The notes beneath the pieces were generated by a model. That model saw only the letters and a program-made list of their open reading frames with translations, was not told the DNA's origin and ran no database searches. A DNA stretch of 64,000 nucleotides from Nansenia antarctica (lineage: Eukaryota > Chordata > Actinopteri > Argentiniformes > Microstomatidae). The position numbers and the translations under genes are program-made. The stretch is taken from assembly GCA_963989245.1 (NCBI GenBank), contig OZ022339.1, positions 24,171,762 to 24,235,761 on the forward strand, given 5' to 3'. Positions 9,981 through 20,405 of this stretch are shown in pieces (positions within the stretch are counted from its first letter, which is position 1; each line of letters begins with the position of its first letter).

Positions 9981-10560
9981 ATTTATTTTATAAGGCGCCT
10001 TTCAAGGCACTCAAGGTCGCCGTACAACAAATTTAAAAAACAGTTACAAAATTCAAATACAGAGAAATATACAGTATATACATAGCTAGCAGCAGAGCAA
10101 CACGGGAAGAGTAAGTCAACGGGCATACGCCTGCGTAAACAAGTGAGTTTTGAGGTGAGCCTTGGTGTCTTTGGAATGAAACTCCTCACTAGTAATAATG
10201 CCACGGTGCTTCCCACAATGCCCGGGGAGGACACACGTCTTTGCTCCGCCCTAGCAGAGGAGCCCTCCTGACCAGAATGACAATAAGCGATTGTTTAGAT
10301 GTTTTTCTCCTGAACTGTCTGAGCATGTAAGCCGCTCCCTGCATGCCCGCCTGTTCAGCGGTGCTACAGGACTCCACCGTCTCCACCACAGCAGTCAACA
10401 CGTCATCCGTCATCTGCCCCAGGTCCGCCTTAGAGGTCATGAACTTGGCCTTTGGCACTAATGGTTCGGTGATCCCGAACTCCTGGAGCTTGGTGGACAC
10501 CACATGCATCATCATCCTAGCCGCGTGCACGGACCTGTCCCTACCGCAGGCTATCAGGGT
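9545..10560 (-). pseudogene. Unrecognised coding-like fragments broken by an L2 tail
   Basis: Two minus-strand open segments look protein-like. One (9618-9908) contains ASHVIHAFVSDVKDVIQ and continues beyond a stop into a second piece (LLDISDEELASIQSAG, about 9540-9600). The other (10189-10530) contains ARMMMHVVSTKLQEFG and LTAVVETVESCSTAEQAG. An AAT microsatellite and LINE-tail sequence (9919-10120) lie between them. I do not recognise the family. The stops and insertion make it likely to be a dead or fragmentary copy. Confidence 0.28.
9919..10130 (-). mobile_element. LINE 3' tail with (AAT)n microsatellite
   Basis: About 60 bp of AAT repeat adjoins ACATTTATTTTATAAGGCGCCTTTCAAGGCACTCAAGG. 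Similar 'tagcgc/cctttc...ctcaaagtgct' tails occur at 50560 and 57900 next to clear L2 reverse-transcriptase fragments, so this is read as a 5'-truncated L2-like insertion in minus orientation. Confidence 0.5.
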
Positions 10561-10910
10561 CTGTCAACACTTGATTGATTGATTCACTTTTGGCTTACTT
10601 TATCACTTAAGTACATTAAATGGACAAAAATGAATAATTCATGTTATGACAAAAAGTTGTGTTTGAATCATAGGGGATTGTATTTTTTAATTATTTTTTA
10701 TAATTAATCCAAAAGAGGGTATTGGGGTGAGTCCTGTTATATGGAGGCAAACGTAAATTAAAGGATTGGATAATAGATTAAAAGATTTTAATTAGATTGC
10801 GCTTCACAACCATTTGCTTGTAGGAAACATTATTTGACCATAAATTGACACTCATGCAAGGGGATCAAAACGATTAGACATGTATTATCCATGTATATTA
10901 TATAAACCCC

Positions 10911-11885
10911 TCAAAAAAAGTTTGGAAACGTTATTTCAGTCGATTCTTCCTCCCCTTTAATAATACCAATTGGTATTGTATTTTATAGCGTTGGAAAGCC
11001 TGATTAGTCACCTTTACAACGAGGTACAACTTGTAAGGATCATGCATTCGTGGAATGAGTAACACAGCTAAACGTGTGGGTAGCGGCCCAATTTTTGGGG
11101 CCAAAATCCCCTGCAATATTCTTCTGTTGGTATTCACTCTCGTTTTGAGCTTCAAGTGCTGGCACCTGAATGGCACATAATTGACAGGAATGATATTCTG
11201 GAGCCAGTGGCGATCCCATATCTCCAGAATCTGGGACCTAACTCCATCCTCCAGGAGGACAACGCTCGCCCCCACAGAGCCAGGATCATCACAGAGCACC
11301 TCCAGAATTTGGGAGTGGAGAGGGTGGAATGGCCTGCCGTGAGTCCAGACCTCAACCCAATTGAACACTTGTGGGATCAGCTTGGGTGCTGTACGTGCCA
11401 GAGTGACCAACGCAACCATGTTGGCTAACTTGCGGCAAATCCTAGTTGAGAAATGGGATGCCGTCCCACAGCAGTGTGTGACCAGGCTGGTGACCTGCAT
11501 GAGGAGGTGCCAAGCTGTTGTGACTCCGTATGGATCTTCCACACGCTACTGAGGTCCCTGACACTGTAAAATTAATAAAGTGTAAAAATGGCCAATATGT
11601 GTTGTTTTTTCCTTATTACTGTGGGAGAGTGCAATCATCCAATCCACCAAGCAACTCAAAACGAGAGTGAATACCAACAGAAGAATATAGGGGATTTTGG
11701 CAAATATTTTTGGGCCGCTACCCACACGTTTAGCTGTGTTGCTCATTCCACGAATGCATGATCCTTACAAGTTGTACCTCGTTGTAAAGGTGACTAATCA
11801 GGCTTTCCAACGATATAAAATACAATACCAATTGGTATTATTAAAGGGGAGGAATAATCAACCAAAATAACGTTTCCGAACTTTC
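10911..11885 (+). mobile_element. Defective Tc1/mariner element with long inverted repeats
   Basis: The left arm (10911 to about 11155) and right arm (about 11646-11885) are inverted copies of each other over roughly 230 bp; both contain AATACCAATTGGTATT. Between them is the C-terminal half of a Tc1 transposase. A right-hand terminus matching the left CCCCTCAAAAAAAG is not seen, so that end is eroded. Confidence 0.75.
11156..11552 (+). pseudogene. Tc1-like transposase fragment, frameshifted
   Basis: The reading contains QEDNARPHRA (second catalytic Asp), then WPAVSPDLNPIEHLWDQLG with the Glu of the D34E triad. After QLG the frame changes near 11390 and continues as AVRARVTNATMLANLRQ...YGSSTRY, the usual Tc1 C-terminus, ending at 11552. 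The N-terminal DNA-binding domains and first catalytic Asp are absent. It is a dead fragment. Confidence 0.8.
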
Positions 11886-12258
11886 CGACCAAACCACCCT
11901 CAAGACCACCAGGACCAAGCTCCGGACCTGGGGTGATAGGGCCTTTTCAGCCACAGCCCCGTCCCTCTGGAACGCCCTCCCCAACCACATCAGACAGGCC
12001 AACACCCTGCCAACATTTAAACAGGCCCTCAAAACCTCACCTCTTCAAGCTCGCCTTCACCAGTTAACCGTCTCCCCCTCCCCTTCCCATGTGTCCCCAG
12101 CACTACCTTAATTTGGCCCCTATACTTTCTTTTATTTAAAGAAAAAAATAAAATGTTTGTCTTTTTATTATTACTACTCAATCTTGTCAGTTTGTAAAGC
12201 GTCTTTGAGTGTCTAGAAAAGCGCTATATAAGTCTAATGTATTATTATTATTATTATG
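11886..12258 (+). mobile_element. L2-type LINE 3' end fragment
   Basis: Plus-strand translation gives GDRAFSATAPSLWNALPNHIRQ...FKQALKT, the C-terminus typical of fish L2 reverse-transcriptase proteins. It is followed by a 3' tail with AAGCGTCTTTGAGTGTCTAG and AAAAGCGCTATATAAG and a terminal TTA microsatellite (12239-12257). It directly abuts the right arm of the Tc1 element. Confidence 0.7.
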
Positions 12259-12700
12259 TACAAGTATAAGTAATTGCAATTATGAAGATGTGATAAATGT
12301 GCCAAATACAGAAAGAAAATAAGCACCCATCTCACAGCTGTTGACATTCCCCATCAGACCATCCTGCAGCTGGTAGGCTATCTGAAAACATTGATAAACG
12401 GTCTCCCGAGCAGTCTGATAAACAGCCCTCGATCTGTGACTCTCTGCATTTTCACTTCTGACCTAATTTTCACCTTCTGTAATAAATCTAATCTAAATAA
12501 ACTATTTTGATGATGTATTCACATTCACTGACAACATCCCACTGAAATACACCTTCAATCATGTCCTCTGATTCAGAAAGGACAACGCAGTTAACAACAA
12601 AAAATATCTTTCAATCGGTGCAAGACAGTCATCTAATTAATTATTTGGGGTATATACACCATCATATACACACACACACAGTCAATACCTTTCATATTAA
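12259..12700. other. Intergenic stretch, nothing recognised
   Basis: AT-rich sequence between the L2 tail and the 3' end of ccdc130. It has a short CA run near 12667. No ORF or RNA gene could be supported. Confidence 0.5.
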
Positions 12701-12706
12701 TTTATT
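12701..12706 (-). terminator. Putative poly(A) signal of ccdc130
   Basis: TTTATT on the plus strand reads AATAAA on the minus strand, 44 bp after the ccdc130 stop codon. It is the first such hexamer downstream. If used, it gives a very short 3' UTR. Confidence 0.5.
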
Positions 12707-12749
12707 AAAAGTCAATAGTCAAAAGGTAACACCATTGACAGATCTCTCT

Positions 12750-15700
12750 TCATTGTCCTGAGTCTGATTCTGAATCACTGTAGTCTGCTACCAGAGACCT
12801 CAGAGCTCTCGAGCTGTTCTCACTGCCCTCCCCTGTCCCACAATCCTCTGCTCTCGATAGTCCTCTGTCCTGTTCTTCTTCTTCTGCGGTGCTCTGAGCT
12901 CCTGTACTATGCGTCTCTGCTGTTTCCTGTCCCTGTTGAGGCTCTGTAACATCCAAATCGGTCCCTTCCGACTTCGGCGTCACCTCCAATTCCTTCCCCT
13001 CTGGCGAGAGGCCGGCGCCATTGGTTCCAGGGTCTGATTTCCTCTGTGCGATGTTGGCACTAGCGCAGGCTTCCGGTCTGTTCACGGGGCCGTCGGTCCT
13101 CCTACGGATGAGACTGTGGGGGCTGGGGGAGAACTGGGGATTCAGGGCCTTGGCTACGGCGGCTCCTTTCCCCTGCATGCCCAGCTTCTGCAGCAGGCTG
13201 CCTGCAGCGCTCCCTTGTGGCAGGGTGGGGGAAGTGAACCAGGAGCGGTGCGAGATCTCCTTCCGTTTGTTGTGTTGTCTGTCGTCGTAGGCTAAAAAGA
13301 CGGGGGGGGGGGGAGGAGGAGAGCAATTGATTAGGAAAATGTTTCCGAAACAATAAGGAGTGTGTGTGTGAGTGTGTGTGTGGCATGTGTGAGGTAGTGT
13401 TTGTCAGTGCGTGTGTCTGCGTGGACACACTCACAGTCAGGGGCCTGGTAGGTGAGCAGCATTGCCAGCTTCTTGTCCTCCTCTTGCTCTGGCAGCAGAG
13501 GGATTGACAGATTGGTCCGCTTCCTCACAGCGTTGTCCTTCTCCTCCTCGTCTGCCATCACTTTCTTCTCAGTCTGCGCATCAGATTATGAATGAATGGT
13601 CTTTATTGTCATTGATATAGTACAGGTACCATACAACGAAATTTGGGAGGGGGGGGCTCCCCTGGTGCTAGGAAAAAAAACTAAAAACAAGAAGGGGAGG
13701 CGCATCAGATTAGCAGTAAGCAAGAGAGGAGAAGAAGAACCTGAGTTTTCTCTTTGGCACCTGGTGTCCTAATATTAATTATGACTGTTTTGTCTTCCTT
13801 CACAGAGAAAACGACACAAACTGGTGCGTCTCTTCAGAAGGGTACAATACAGAATATTCAGACAGAAATATGTCTTTCGAACAGATATGGTGCGATAGTA
13901 TTTGTCATGCAGAATAAGGAATTATACATTTTTGTTGAGGTATACAGTATATATTCTATGTAAAACATTCAAACAACGATGACACCCTCTTATCCATCTA
14001 GCCCCCTTCATAGAATGAGAAATGGAATTCTCTTACCCTGAATTTCCTGCGGAGGGAGCTGTTGAGTTGGAAGTCGTCCTTCCAGGTGGACTTGTGCTCC
14101 TGCAGCTCAGACAGGGTGGGGAGAGCCTTCTTCAGCTTCTCCTGGTCTTTACCACTGTGGTCCAGCTTGTACATTGGATCAGTCTCCAGCTTCTCCTTCT
14201 CAGCCCGCTCTGGAGGAGGGTGGGAGGCAGGGAGAGGGAGGAAAAAGACACAGTTAGGGTTAGAGAGAGATATGGGAGTCGAGGGAAAGATATGGGGCAT
14301 GAGAAAGGGAGAGGTGGCGAGAGAAAGACAATAGGAAATGACGGCGCACACAGACACAGAATGAAGGAATTGTTGGAGCACAAAGATACGGTTCGTTGAC
14401 ACCTTGTGTTACTGTTTGAAGTGAATTACGAGTCAAAGTGAAAGGTCCTTTACCTGTGGTGAGGATCTGTTCGTTGTCGGCCATGTCCCAGCGCTCCTCC
14501 TTCCTCTGCGCCCCGGACACGATGACGTAATCGCAGGTGGCCGGGTCTGTCTGCATCTCGATGTAGTTCACACACAGGTGGCACTTCATCCTGAACCTAC
14601 ATATATATAGACACACACACACACACAGGATCAATCAATATGGTTATATGTGGACATGTGGATATAAATACCATACAAAATGCAGATAATAAAGACAATA
14701 AGCAATAACTGCCGACTCATGAACACCATGTATCCGTGGTTACCTGTAGATTGGCGTTGTGTAGTAGTTCCCCGCTTTCTTCTTCTCTGCATTGTAACGT
14801 ACCCCTATAGACACAGTGACATTGTAACGTACCCCTATAGACACAGTGACATTGTAACGTACCCCTATAGACACAGTGACATTGTAACGTACCCCTATAA
14901 ACACAGTGACATTGTTACGTACCCCTATAGACAGTGACATTGTAACGTACCCCTATAGACACAGTGACATTGTAACGTACCCCTATAGACACAGTGACAT
15001 TGTAACGTACCCCTATAGACACAGTGACATTGTAACGTACCCCTATAGACACAGTGACATTGTAACGTACCCCTATAGACACATTGACATTGTAACGTAC
15101 CCCTATAGACAGGGGTGCACATAACTGGTGCGCCAGTGCGCATGCGTCGCCAAAATGCATGCTGCGCGGAAGATCAGCGGCATGAACGCGCTCTTGCGCA
15201 CCAACAGCTGGGAGCGCTGGGAGAGGAATTTACTTCCTCAAAATCCACCTGCTGACTGCTGACTGCTGCATCATTGCAAGCCCCGTAACGCCATCACAAC
15301 GACCACGGCGACTCCCCTCACGAAAACATTCGGAAAGTATCGTAACTTGTACTTTCATTCCGCGTATCGCGTATCGCATGGTTATCACGCCGACACGTGA
15401 CAATTCAGTCCCGAACGACTCGTCGCTAAAAGGAAAAACAACACCAAGGAACTTCACGTTTCTTTTCTCTGAAGCTTTCAAACGTTCAGACGTTTGTTTT
15501 ACAGCTTCATTATCGCACCTAGACCCCTGACCCAGGGAATATGGTTGGGAATTCTATTAGAAAAAAAAGAAGACTTTGTTGCACAATCAAAATAATGAGC
15601 TATTTAAAGTGATAGCCTACAACATCCTCTACCATGGTTGAAATTGAGGACAGTGATAACTTACAGCAGTCAAGAGAGCAGTGATGATGATGATTAAGCT

Positions 15701-17474
15701 TGTAGCATAAATAAATGCTTAGGCTGTAACTTTTTGTTGAAAAGTTGATTTCAGTGTTTACAGAACAGAGCAGTGCTTAAAGAGATGTCAGTTGATTTCA
15801 TTGTGTTTAAAGAACAGACATTCATTTAGTGCTTAAAGAGATGTCAGTTGATTTCATTGTGTTTAAAGGAGTCTGACAGACTTTCATGCTTAAAGAGCAG
15901 TCATTTGATTTTGCATTTGTTTCTTTTGTTTTGCACACAATCATTTGTTCGTTCATCTTTATTTATGAATAAATGTCGTTTTGCTAATATAAGTTATCCA
16001 TGTATCCCTTTTTTATCCATCCTGTGGGACGGGTCGTGACTCGCGAGCTCGGGGAGCACCAAGCAGCATCCCTAGGTGCTCCTCTGAGCACTGGCCCCAA
16101 AAAGTTATGTGCACCCCTGCCTATAGACACAGTGACATTGTAACGTACCCCTATAGACACAGTGACATTGTAACGTACCCCTATAGACACATTGACATTG
16201 TAACGTACCCCTATAGACACAGTGACATTGTAACGTACCCCTATAGACACATTGACATTGTAACGTACCCCTATAGACACAGTGACATTGTAACGTACCC
16301 CTATAGACAGTGACATTGTAACGTACCCCTATAGACACAGTGACATTGTAACGTACCCCTATAGACACATTGACATTGTTACGTACCCCTATAGACACAT
16401 TGACATGCAATATCATATGAAAAACCCCATTGAAAACCCATTCGCAGGAATTGAGTCTTTTGACTCGAAAACGTTGACACACTCACCCATGCCAATGTGA
16501 TTCTTACAGCCATCGCACCAGATGTTGTAGGGCATCTCAAATCTATAAGCACACCCACAGAGTCATGTCATTTTCCAATAATCAATGAATCTCGTGTATG
16601 TATGCATGTGTGTGTGTGTGTGTGTATGTATGTACAGTATGTATGTATGTATGTATGTCTGACCTGATGACGAGGATACCCTGGGACAGTTTCTTGGCCC
16701 TCTCCCGAAGAGGGTGGCTGTTGTGGTAGCCATTGAGAGAGCCATGCTAGAGAGAGAGAAAGAACCAGGTCATTATACTCAATCACTTTCACCATTCGAG
16801 TATGTGCTGTCCAACACACCCGCCTGTGTGACGGGTGGGCATACTGACCTTGGCAGGGTCGAAGTCTGGAGGGTAGTACTTGTTTACTCCTTTCCTTTCA
16901 CCCTGAGAGAGAAGACGTGGGAACGTGGACAGATGAGACAGTGGACATTGTACAGATTCAGTTGTCATTAATGAATGAATGAATGGTCTTTATTGTCATT
17001 AATACAGTACAGGTACCATACAACGAAATTTAGGAGGGGGGGGCTCCCCTGGTGCTAGGAAAAAAGACTAAAAATAAGAAAGCCAAGGGTAAAATAAAAG
17101 AGGGGAAAAGAGCTGGTTTACATAAATAAAGGCTATGTACACAATCTACTATACTATACTACTACTATACAATAAAACACTGTGCTGTACTCTATGCTAT
17201 GCTATAAATATCCTAACTTTTCCTATATCTGAACGTTATGTACACAAGGGTTGTCATATTGCACCTAGTATTTGTTGCACATTCATTAAAGTGTCGCAGT
17301 TAGCAGGTTTAGAATGTTCACAGTTGTATTTCAATATTGCACTTGATTACAATCTAGTAGCTGCCATCAAATTGTATAACCCTGAGAGCAAAATAGCATA
17401 ATATTTCAGATTTTGCAGCTAAGCCAGATGTAAAAAATAATAATATATATATACAAGGATAACCTGCATACCAT
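12750..17474 (-). CDS. ccdc130: CCDC130 / YJU2B, splicing factor YJU2 family
   Basis: Nine coding exons join in frame with GT-AG introns: 17472-17474 (the ATG alone), 16849-16902, 16664-16746, 16487-16542, 14744-14804, 14454-14596, 14037-14209, 13435-13573 and 12750-13291, giving 417 residues. The product begins MGERKGVNKYYPPDFDPAK and matches the vertebrate CCDC130 (YJU2B, CWC16 family) pattern. Yju2 relatives join the spliceosome around the first catalytic step; the role of CCDC130 itself is less well defined. A zinc-binding core is formed by C56-x2-C59 (WCDGC) and C91-x2-C94 (KCHLC). A charged coiled middle (KEKLETDPMYKLDHSGK, ADEEEKDNAVRKR) and an acidic tail ending SLVADYSDSESD follow. 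The intron between exons 4 and 5 (14805-16486) is filled by a splice-acceptor-derived minisatellite and an hAT insertion. Confidence 0.93.
13586..13700 (-). mobile_element. Rex/CR1-like LINE 3' end in ccdc130 intron
   Basis: The plus strand reads ATGAATGAATGGTCTTTATTG...CAACGAAATTTGGGAGGG...GCTCCCCTGGTGCTAGG. This is the same 3' end as at 16971 and 25436, where it joins a reverse-transcriptase ORF. Only the terminal ~115 bp is present, in the same orientation as the gene. Confidence 0.65.
14791..16404 (-). repeat. 30-bp minisatellite made of ccdc130 intron 4/exon 5 acceptors
   Basis: Ten full units lie at 14791-15088, a partial one at 15089-15109 and nine more at 16137-16404; the array is split at 15110-16119 by an hAT-type element. 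On the minus strand each unit reads a splice acceptor (C/T)TATAG followed by GGGTACGTTACAAT, which equals the true start of exon 5 (G|VRYN). The exon-proximal unit (14791-14820) contains the authentic acceptor (exon starts at 14804). The distal end (16404) passes into unique intron. Units are 30 nt except two 28-nt units (14911-14938 and 16287-16314). The array therefore arose by tandem expansion across the exon boundary. Confidence 0.92.
15110..16119. mobile_element. hAT-type non-autonomous element inside the ccdc130 minisatellite
   Basis: The element starts CAGGGGTGCACATAACT and ends AGTTATGTGCACCCCTG, perfect 17-bp terminal inverted repeats. It is flanked by an 8-bp target duplication CCTATAGA (15102-15109 and 16120-16127), the hAT hallmark; the duplicated target contains the repeat's splice-acceptor AG. 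The interior has no transposase. It holds a direct repeat of GTGCTTAAAGAGATGTCAGT at about 15772 and a closely related block near 15832. Confidence 0.85.
16612..16656. repeat. (TG)n and (TATG)n microsatellite
   Basis: TG repeat followed by TATG repeats, in a ccdc130 intron next to the exon at 16664-16746. Confidence 0.8.
16971..17400 (-). mobile_element. Rex/CR1-like LINE 3' fragment in ccdc130 intron
   Basis: It shares with 25436-25750 the (GAAT)n end, GGTCTTTATTGTCATT, CAACGAAATTT, GGCTCCCCTGGTGCTAGG, the CTGGTTTACATAAATAAAGGCTATGTACAC block and the GTGTCGCAGTT...GCAGG segment. It is 5'-truncated, non-coding and in the same orientation as the gene. Confidence 0.65.
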
Positions 17475-17962
17475 GTTGTTGTTGTTTTTAGGTCCTCTTC
17501 AGCAGGTGGTGGTGGTGGAGAACGTCTGAAACCTGGGAGGTGAGCACAGGCTGGGTCTTAAGTTTCCTTTTTGAGAAACAAACCACATCACAGTCAACGT
17601 TTCTAGCAAAATTCAGCTAGCGAACTGAATAGCTAGTCAGCTACGACTACATGTAGCTAGCAAGCTACATTCAAAGAAAAGCAGAGAGAAAAGAGAGAAC
17701 ACCTTGAGGAGTTTGCATATGAGCTAGCCCGCTAGCTAACGTTAGCTTTACTGGCAAGCTGCTTGCAGGCTGTCTTGAATAACGTCATAAAAACGCGATG
17801 TCGGTAATGTGAACCCACAGTTGATAAAAAAAAACATAGCAAGTTGAAATATCTTTCTATTGGCTGATTAATACCCCTAACAGATCATACGTACAGTTGA
17901 AGAGCCTGCAGCAGAACGTCGACACCCAAGCGACAACATTGAATTGTGTACGTCACTTCCGT
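17475..17962 (-). promoter_or_regulatory. ccdc130 5' UTR exons and ETS/CRE-type promoter
   Basis: The ATG exon can be extended upstream to an acceptor TTTCAG at 17526-17531, giving a 17472-17525 exon. Further upstream, a possible non-coding first exon ends in CTTCAACT before gtacgt at about 17895. On the minus strand CGGAAGTGACGTA (17949-17961) is a composite ETS plus CRE motif, common in TATA-less housekeeping promoters and suitably placed. The exon model is inference from splice signals only. Confidence 0.4.
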
Positions 17963-18295
17963 TTTGTGGAACACCTCCTATAATTGTGGTCTACGTCCCT
18001 GTTCACTGCTGGTTTTTGGTTCCGCAACCCTAGTATATTAGTTCAATGAGTGGGGTTCTTATCAATTACTATATGTAGGAATATTTTGGTAAAATGTGTC
18101 TCTCACTAGACCCCCTGGAAAATCACAGCATACTGGCCATCTCACATTTCCACTCTTTCTCTATTTCTGTATCTGATTAATACCAGAGTGCCCATCAAAG
18201 GGAATGCAGACATTGTGACAGTTAGGATCAGGCCAAGCACCGACTACTTCCTGGCTTGTATCACCATAACTCAGTGAGCACACAGACACTCACAG

Positions 18296-18302
18296 ACACA
18301 CA

Positions 18303-18342
<40 letters not shown>
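18296..18342. repeat. (CA)n microsatellite
   Basis: Nearly uninterrupted CA dinucleotide repeat. No gene is seen in the surrounding 18.0-18.6 kb. Confidence 0.9.
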
Positions 18343-18346
<4 letters not shown>

Positions 18347-18649
18347 AACCAACTAAGTGTGTGCCAACAAAGGGTAAAAAAAATCAAGAGTTTTCCCCTG
18401 ATGAATGTGCCAAAAGCATGAGGAATACCCATGTTGTTTGCCTTGGTTGTGCCCTCATCGGTCATACTGAAGGCCTATGTGAGTCATTGGAAGTACAGCA
18501 AGCAATAAGATCTGAATAGGTGATCCGAGCGTACAAGGAGGGGGGTGGGAGGGATGTAGCAAAAGGGATGGAGGAGGGAGGCATGGCTGGAGAGAGAGAC
18601 AGAGAGAGGGAGAGATGCTCAGGGGTCTGGCAGGTATCTGATCCAGATT

Positions 18650-18862
18650 TACAGTGGAAACAGGAGCAGTTCGGGGCGAGTTTGAGATTCCGAGGCTAAA
18701 TCCCCTAGAATGCTATTACCGGAACGCCGCTCCTCAGCATTCCTGCCCCCTGCTCAGACGAGCCCTATATGGGCTGACCCGGAGACCAGCTCCGCTCGGA
18801 ATGCACAGTCAGCCTAAGGTGGAGCCTTACTGGGACTCAATCAATCAATCAATCAATCAATA
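18650..18862 (+). repeat. Possible retroposed fragment with (ATCA)n tail
   Basis: GC-rich, complex sequence ends abruptly in an ATCA tetranucleotide repeat (about 18838-18860), the form of tail seen on some SINEs and LINEs. No tRNA boxes were recognised and no family is assigned. Confidence 0.25.
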
Positions 18863-19860
18863 AATACCATCATTCTGTGTCAAATGTAAGTTGAGGGAGG
18901 AAAGAAATGCTCTTGTCAATGGTTCCCTCAAGTGGACAGAAAAGGGAATTGCACAATGGGTGAAATTGATGGTGAGAAGGCGGTGAACTATTATTGACTA
19001 AAGATTTGACGAACTCGCATACGATTTTAACCACTAATAGCAATTGTCTTACCACTCTTTGTTTGCTGCTTGTGCTTAAAAAATTAGACATACACCCCTA
19101 GCCAGCTAAATATAACTCTTAGTGCCTTTTCTATATTAGTTGTTTTGTAAAAGGTCAGCAGTTGGGTATTGCAGTACCTCTAGGATGCACCCCTTCTCGT
19201 GCACCCCTTCTCGCCTTTACTGTGTGGTCTTACATGAATGTCTGTCAGTGTGTGTGTTTTTTCATTTCAGAGTCAGTTTATCTTATGTTAGGGTTAGGGT
19301 CTTGCTTGAGTTATTATTAAATTTGCTTGAGTTAAACTTGCTTGAGTTATTATAAAATTATTAAATTTTAAAAATTAAAAAATAATAATAATAACATGCC
19401 ATCTTTCAAAATAACTCACAATAGTGGAATACAGGAGGCTATTCCACGAACGTTGATTAGTATATCAGCAATAAAAATAAATCAGGCGATCAGGCAACTC
19501 GGGATTGGAATTCAAGCCTCAGGTGATTCCTCGAACGAGGATCAGGCTTGTGTCATGAGTGTTCACAGAACACCGGCTTAGAAATCCTCGATATGGGCGC
19601 GTGCACGCAGACATAAAGAGCCCCGAAGGGTCGATCTGTCGAAATGAAGATACTCCACTCTGCAGGGGTCCTACTTTTGCGCAGCATTCCGACTTATTGA
19701 TCTTTATGAAGACGGAAAAATAAGATGTAAAATAGTGCAATACTGCCGCAATTAACAAGGCAAGGGAAATGGTTTGGCAAGAAATTGCTGACCGATTAAA
19801 TGCGTAGGTCATACTAGCCACAGTTATTGTTATATGTTCATATTTTAATAAATGAACAAA
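18863..19860. other. Intergenic stretch, nothing recognised
   Basis: AT-rich sequence without a supported gene. It has small local duplications: GCACCCCTTCTCG twice at 19188-19213 and TTGCTTGAGTTA three times at about 19302-19347. Confidence 0.45.
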
Positions 19861-20197
19861 ACATGATACAGGTGATGGTACTCCTGCTGGGCATTGCTGC
19901 CTGACGCACCTCCAACAGTGCCTTTAGAACAGGTGTGCTGTGACACCTCACTGAACACCTATGTGGGCCTAACTGGGTCATCAGCTGGGGACCACCAGTC
20001 ATTGACGTTTCGCTCCTTTAACCCCAGTACATCTCCTGGTGGCGGAGCGATGGCAGGGATCTCTCCCTGCCACCCCCTGCTGATGCCCTAGGTGTTGTTC
20101 GCCCCCCAACCCTTATGCTTCCTTCTTAGCCACAGCCAGAAGCTGCCTTTCTCCGCCTCCTCAGCCAGCTCTTTCATGACTTTCCGATGCCTTGCTT

Positions 20198-20405
20198 AAT
20201 TTTAATTAATTAATTTTGCCATTTAGCAGACGCTTTTATCCAAAGCGACTTACAATTACGAATTACAGGGACATTCCCCCTGGAGTAACTGAGGGCTAAG
20301 TGCCTTACTCAAGGGCACACTAGTAGTGGTGTGGCTTCAGGCGGGATTTGAACTCACAACCTTCCGATCACAAGTCCAACTCACTATCCACTAGACCACC
20401 ACTAC
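20198..20405 (-). mobile_element. tRNA-derived SINE inserted in the LINE
   Basis: On the minus strand the head reads GTGGTCTAGTGGATAGTGAG (box A-like) and GAGTTCAAATCCCG (box B). The tail is AAGTCGCTTTGGATAAAAGCG then TCTGCTAAATGGC. The LINE sequence CCTTGCT occurs on both sides (about 20191 and 20406) as a short target duplication, and the LINE reading resumes beyond it. The same tail recurs at 28864 and 39258. Confidence 0.72.

Noticed and set aside
14680..15124. Open frames encoding repeated SDIVTYPYRH on the plus strand
   Set aside because: They are antisense readings of the 30-bp intronic minisatellite; there is no start context or family resemblance.
14680..16404. CRISPR-like array (regular repeats)
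   Set aside because: No spacers of unique sequence between repeats; it is a simple tandem array in a vertebrate gene.
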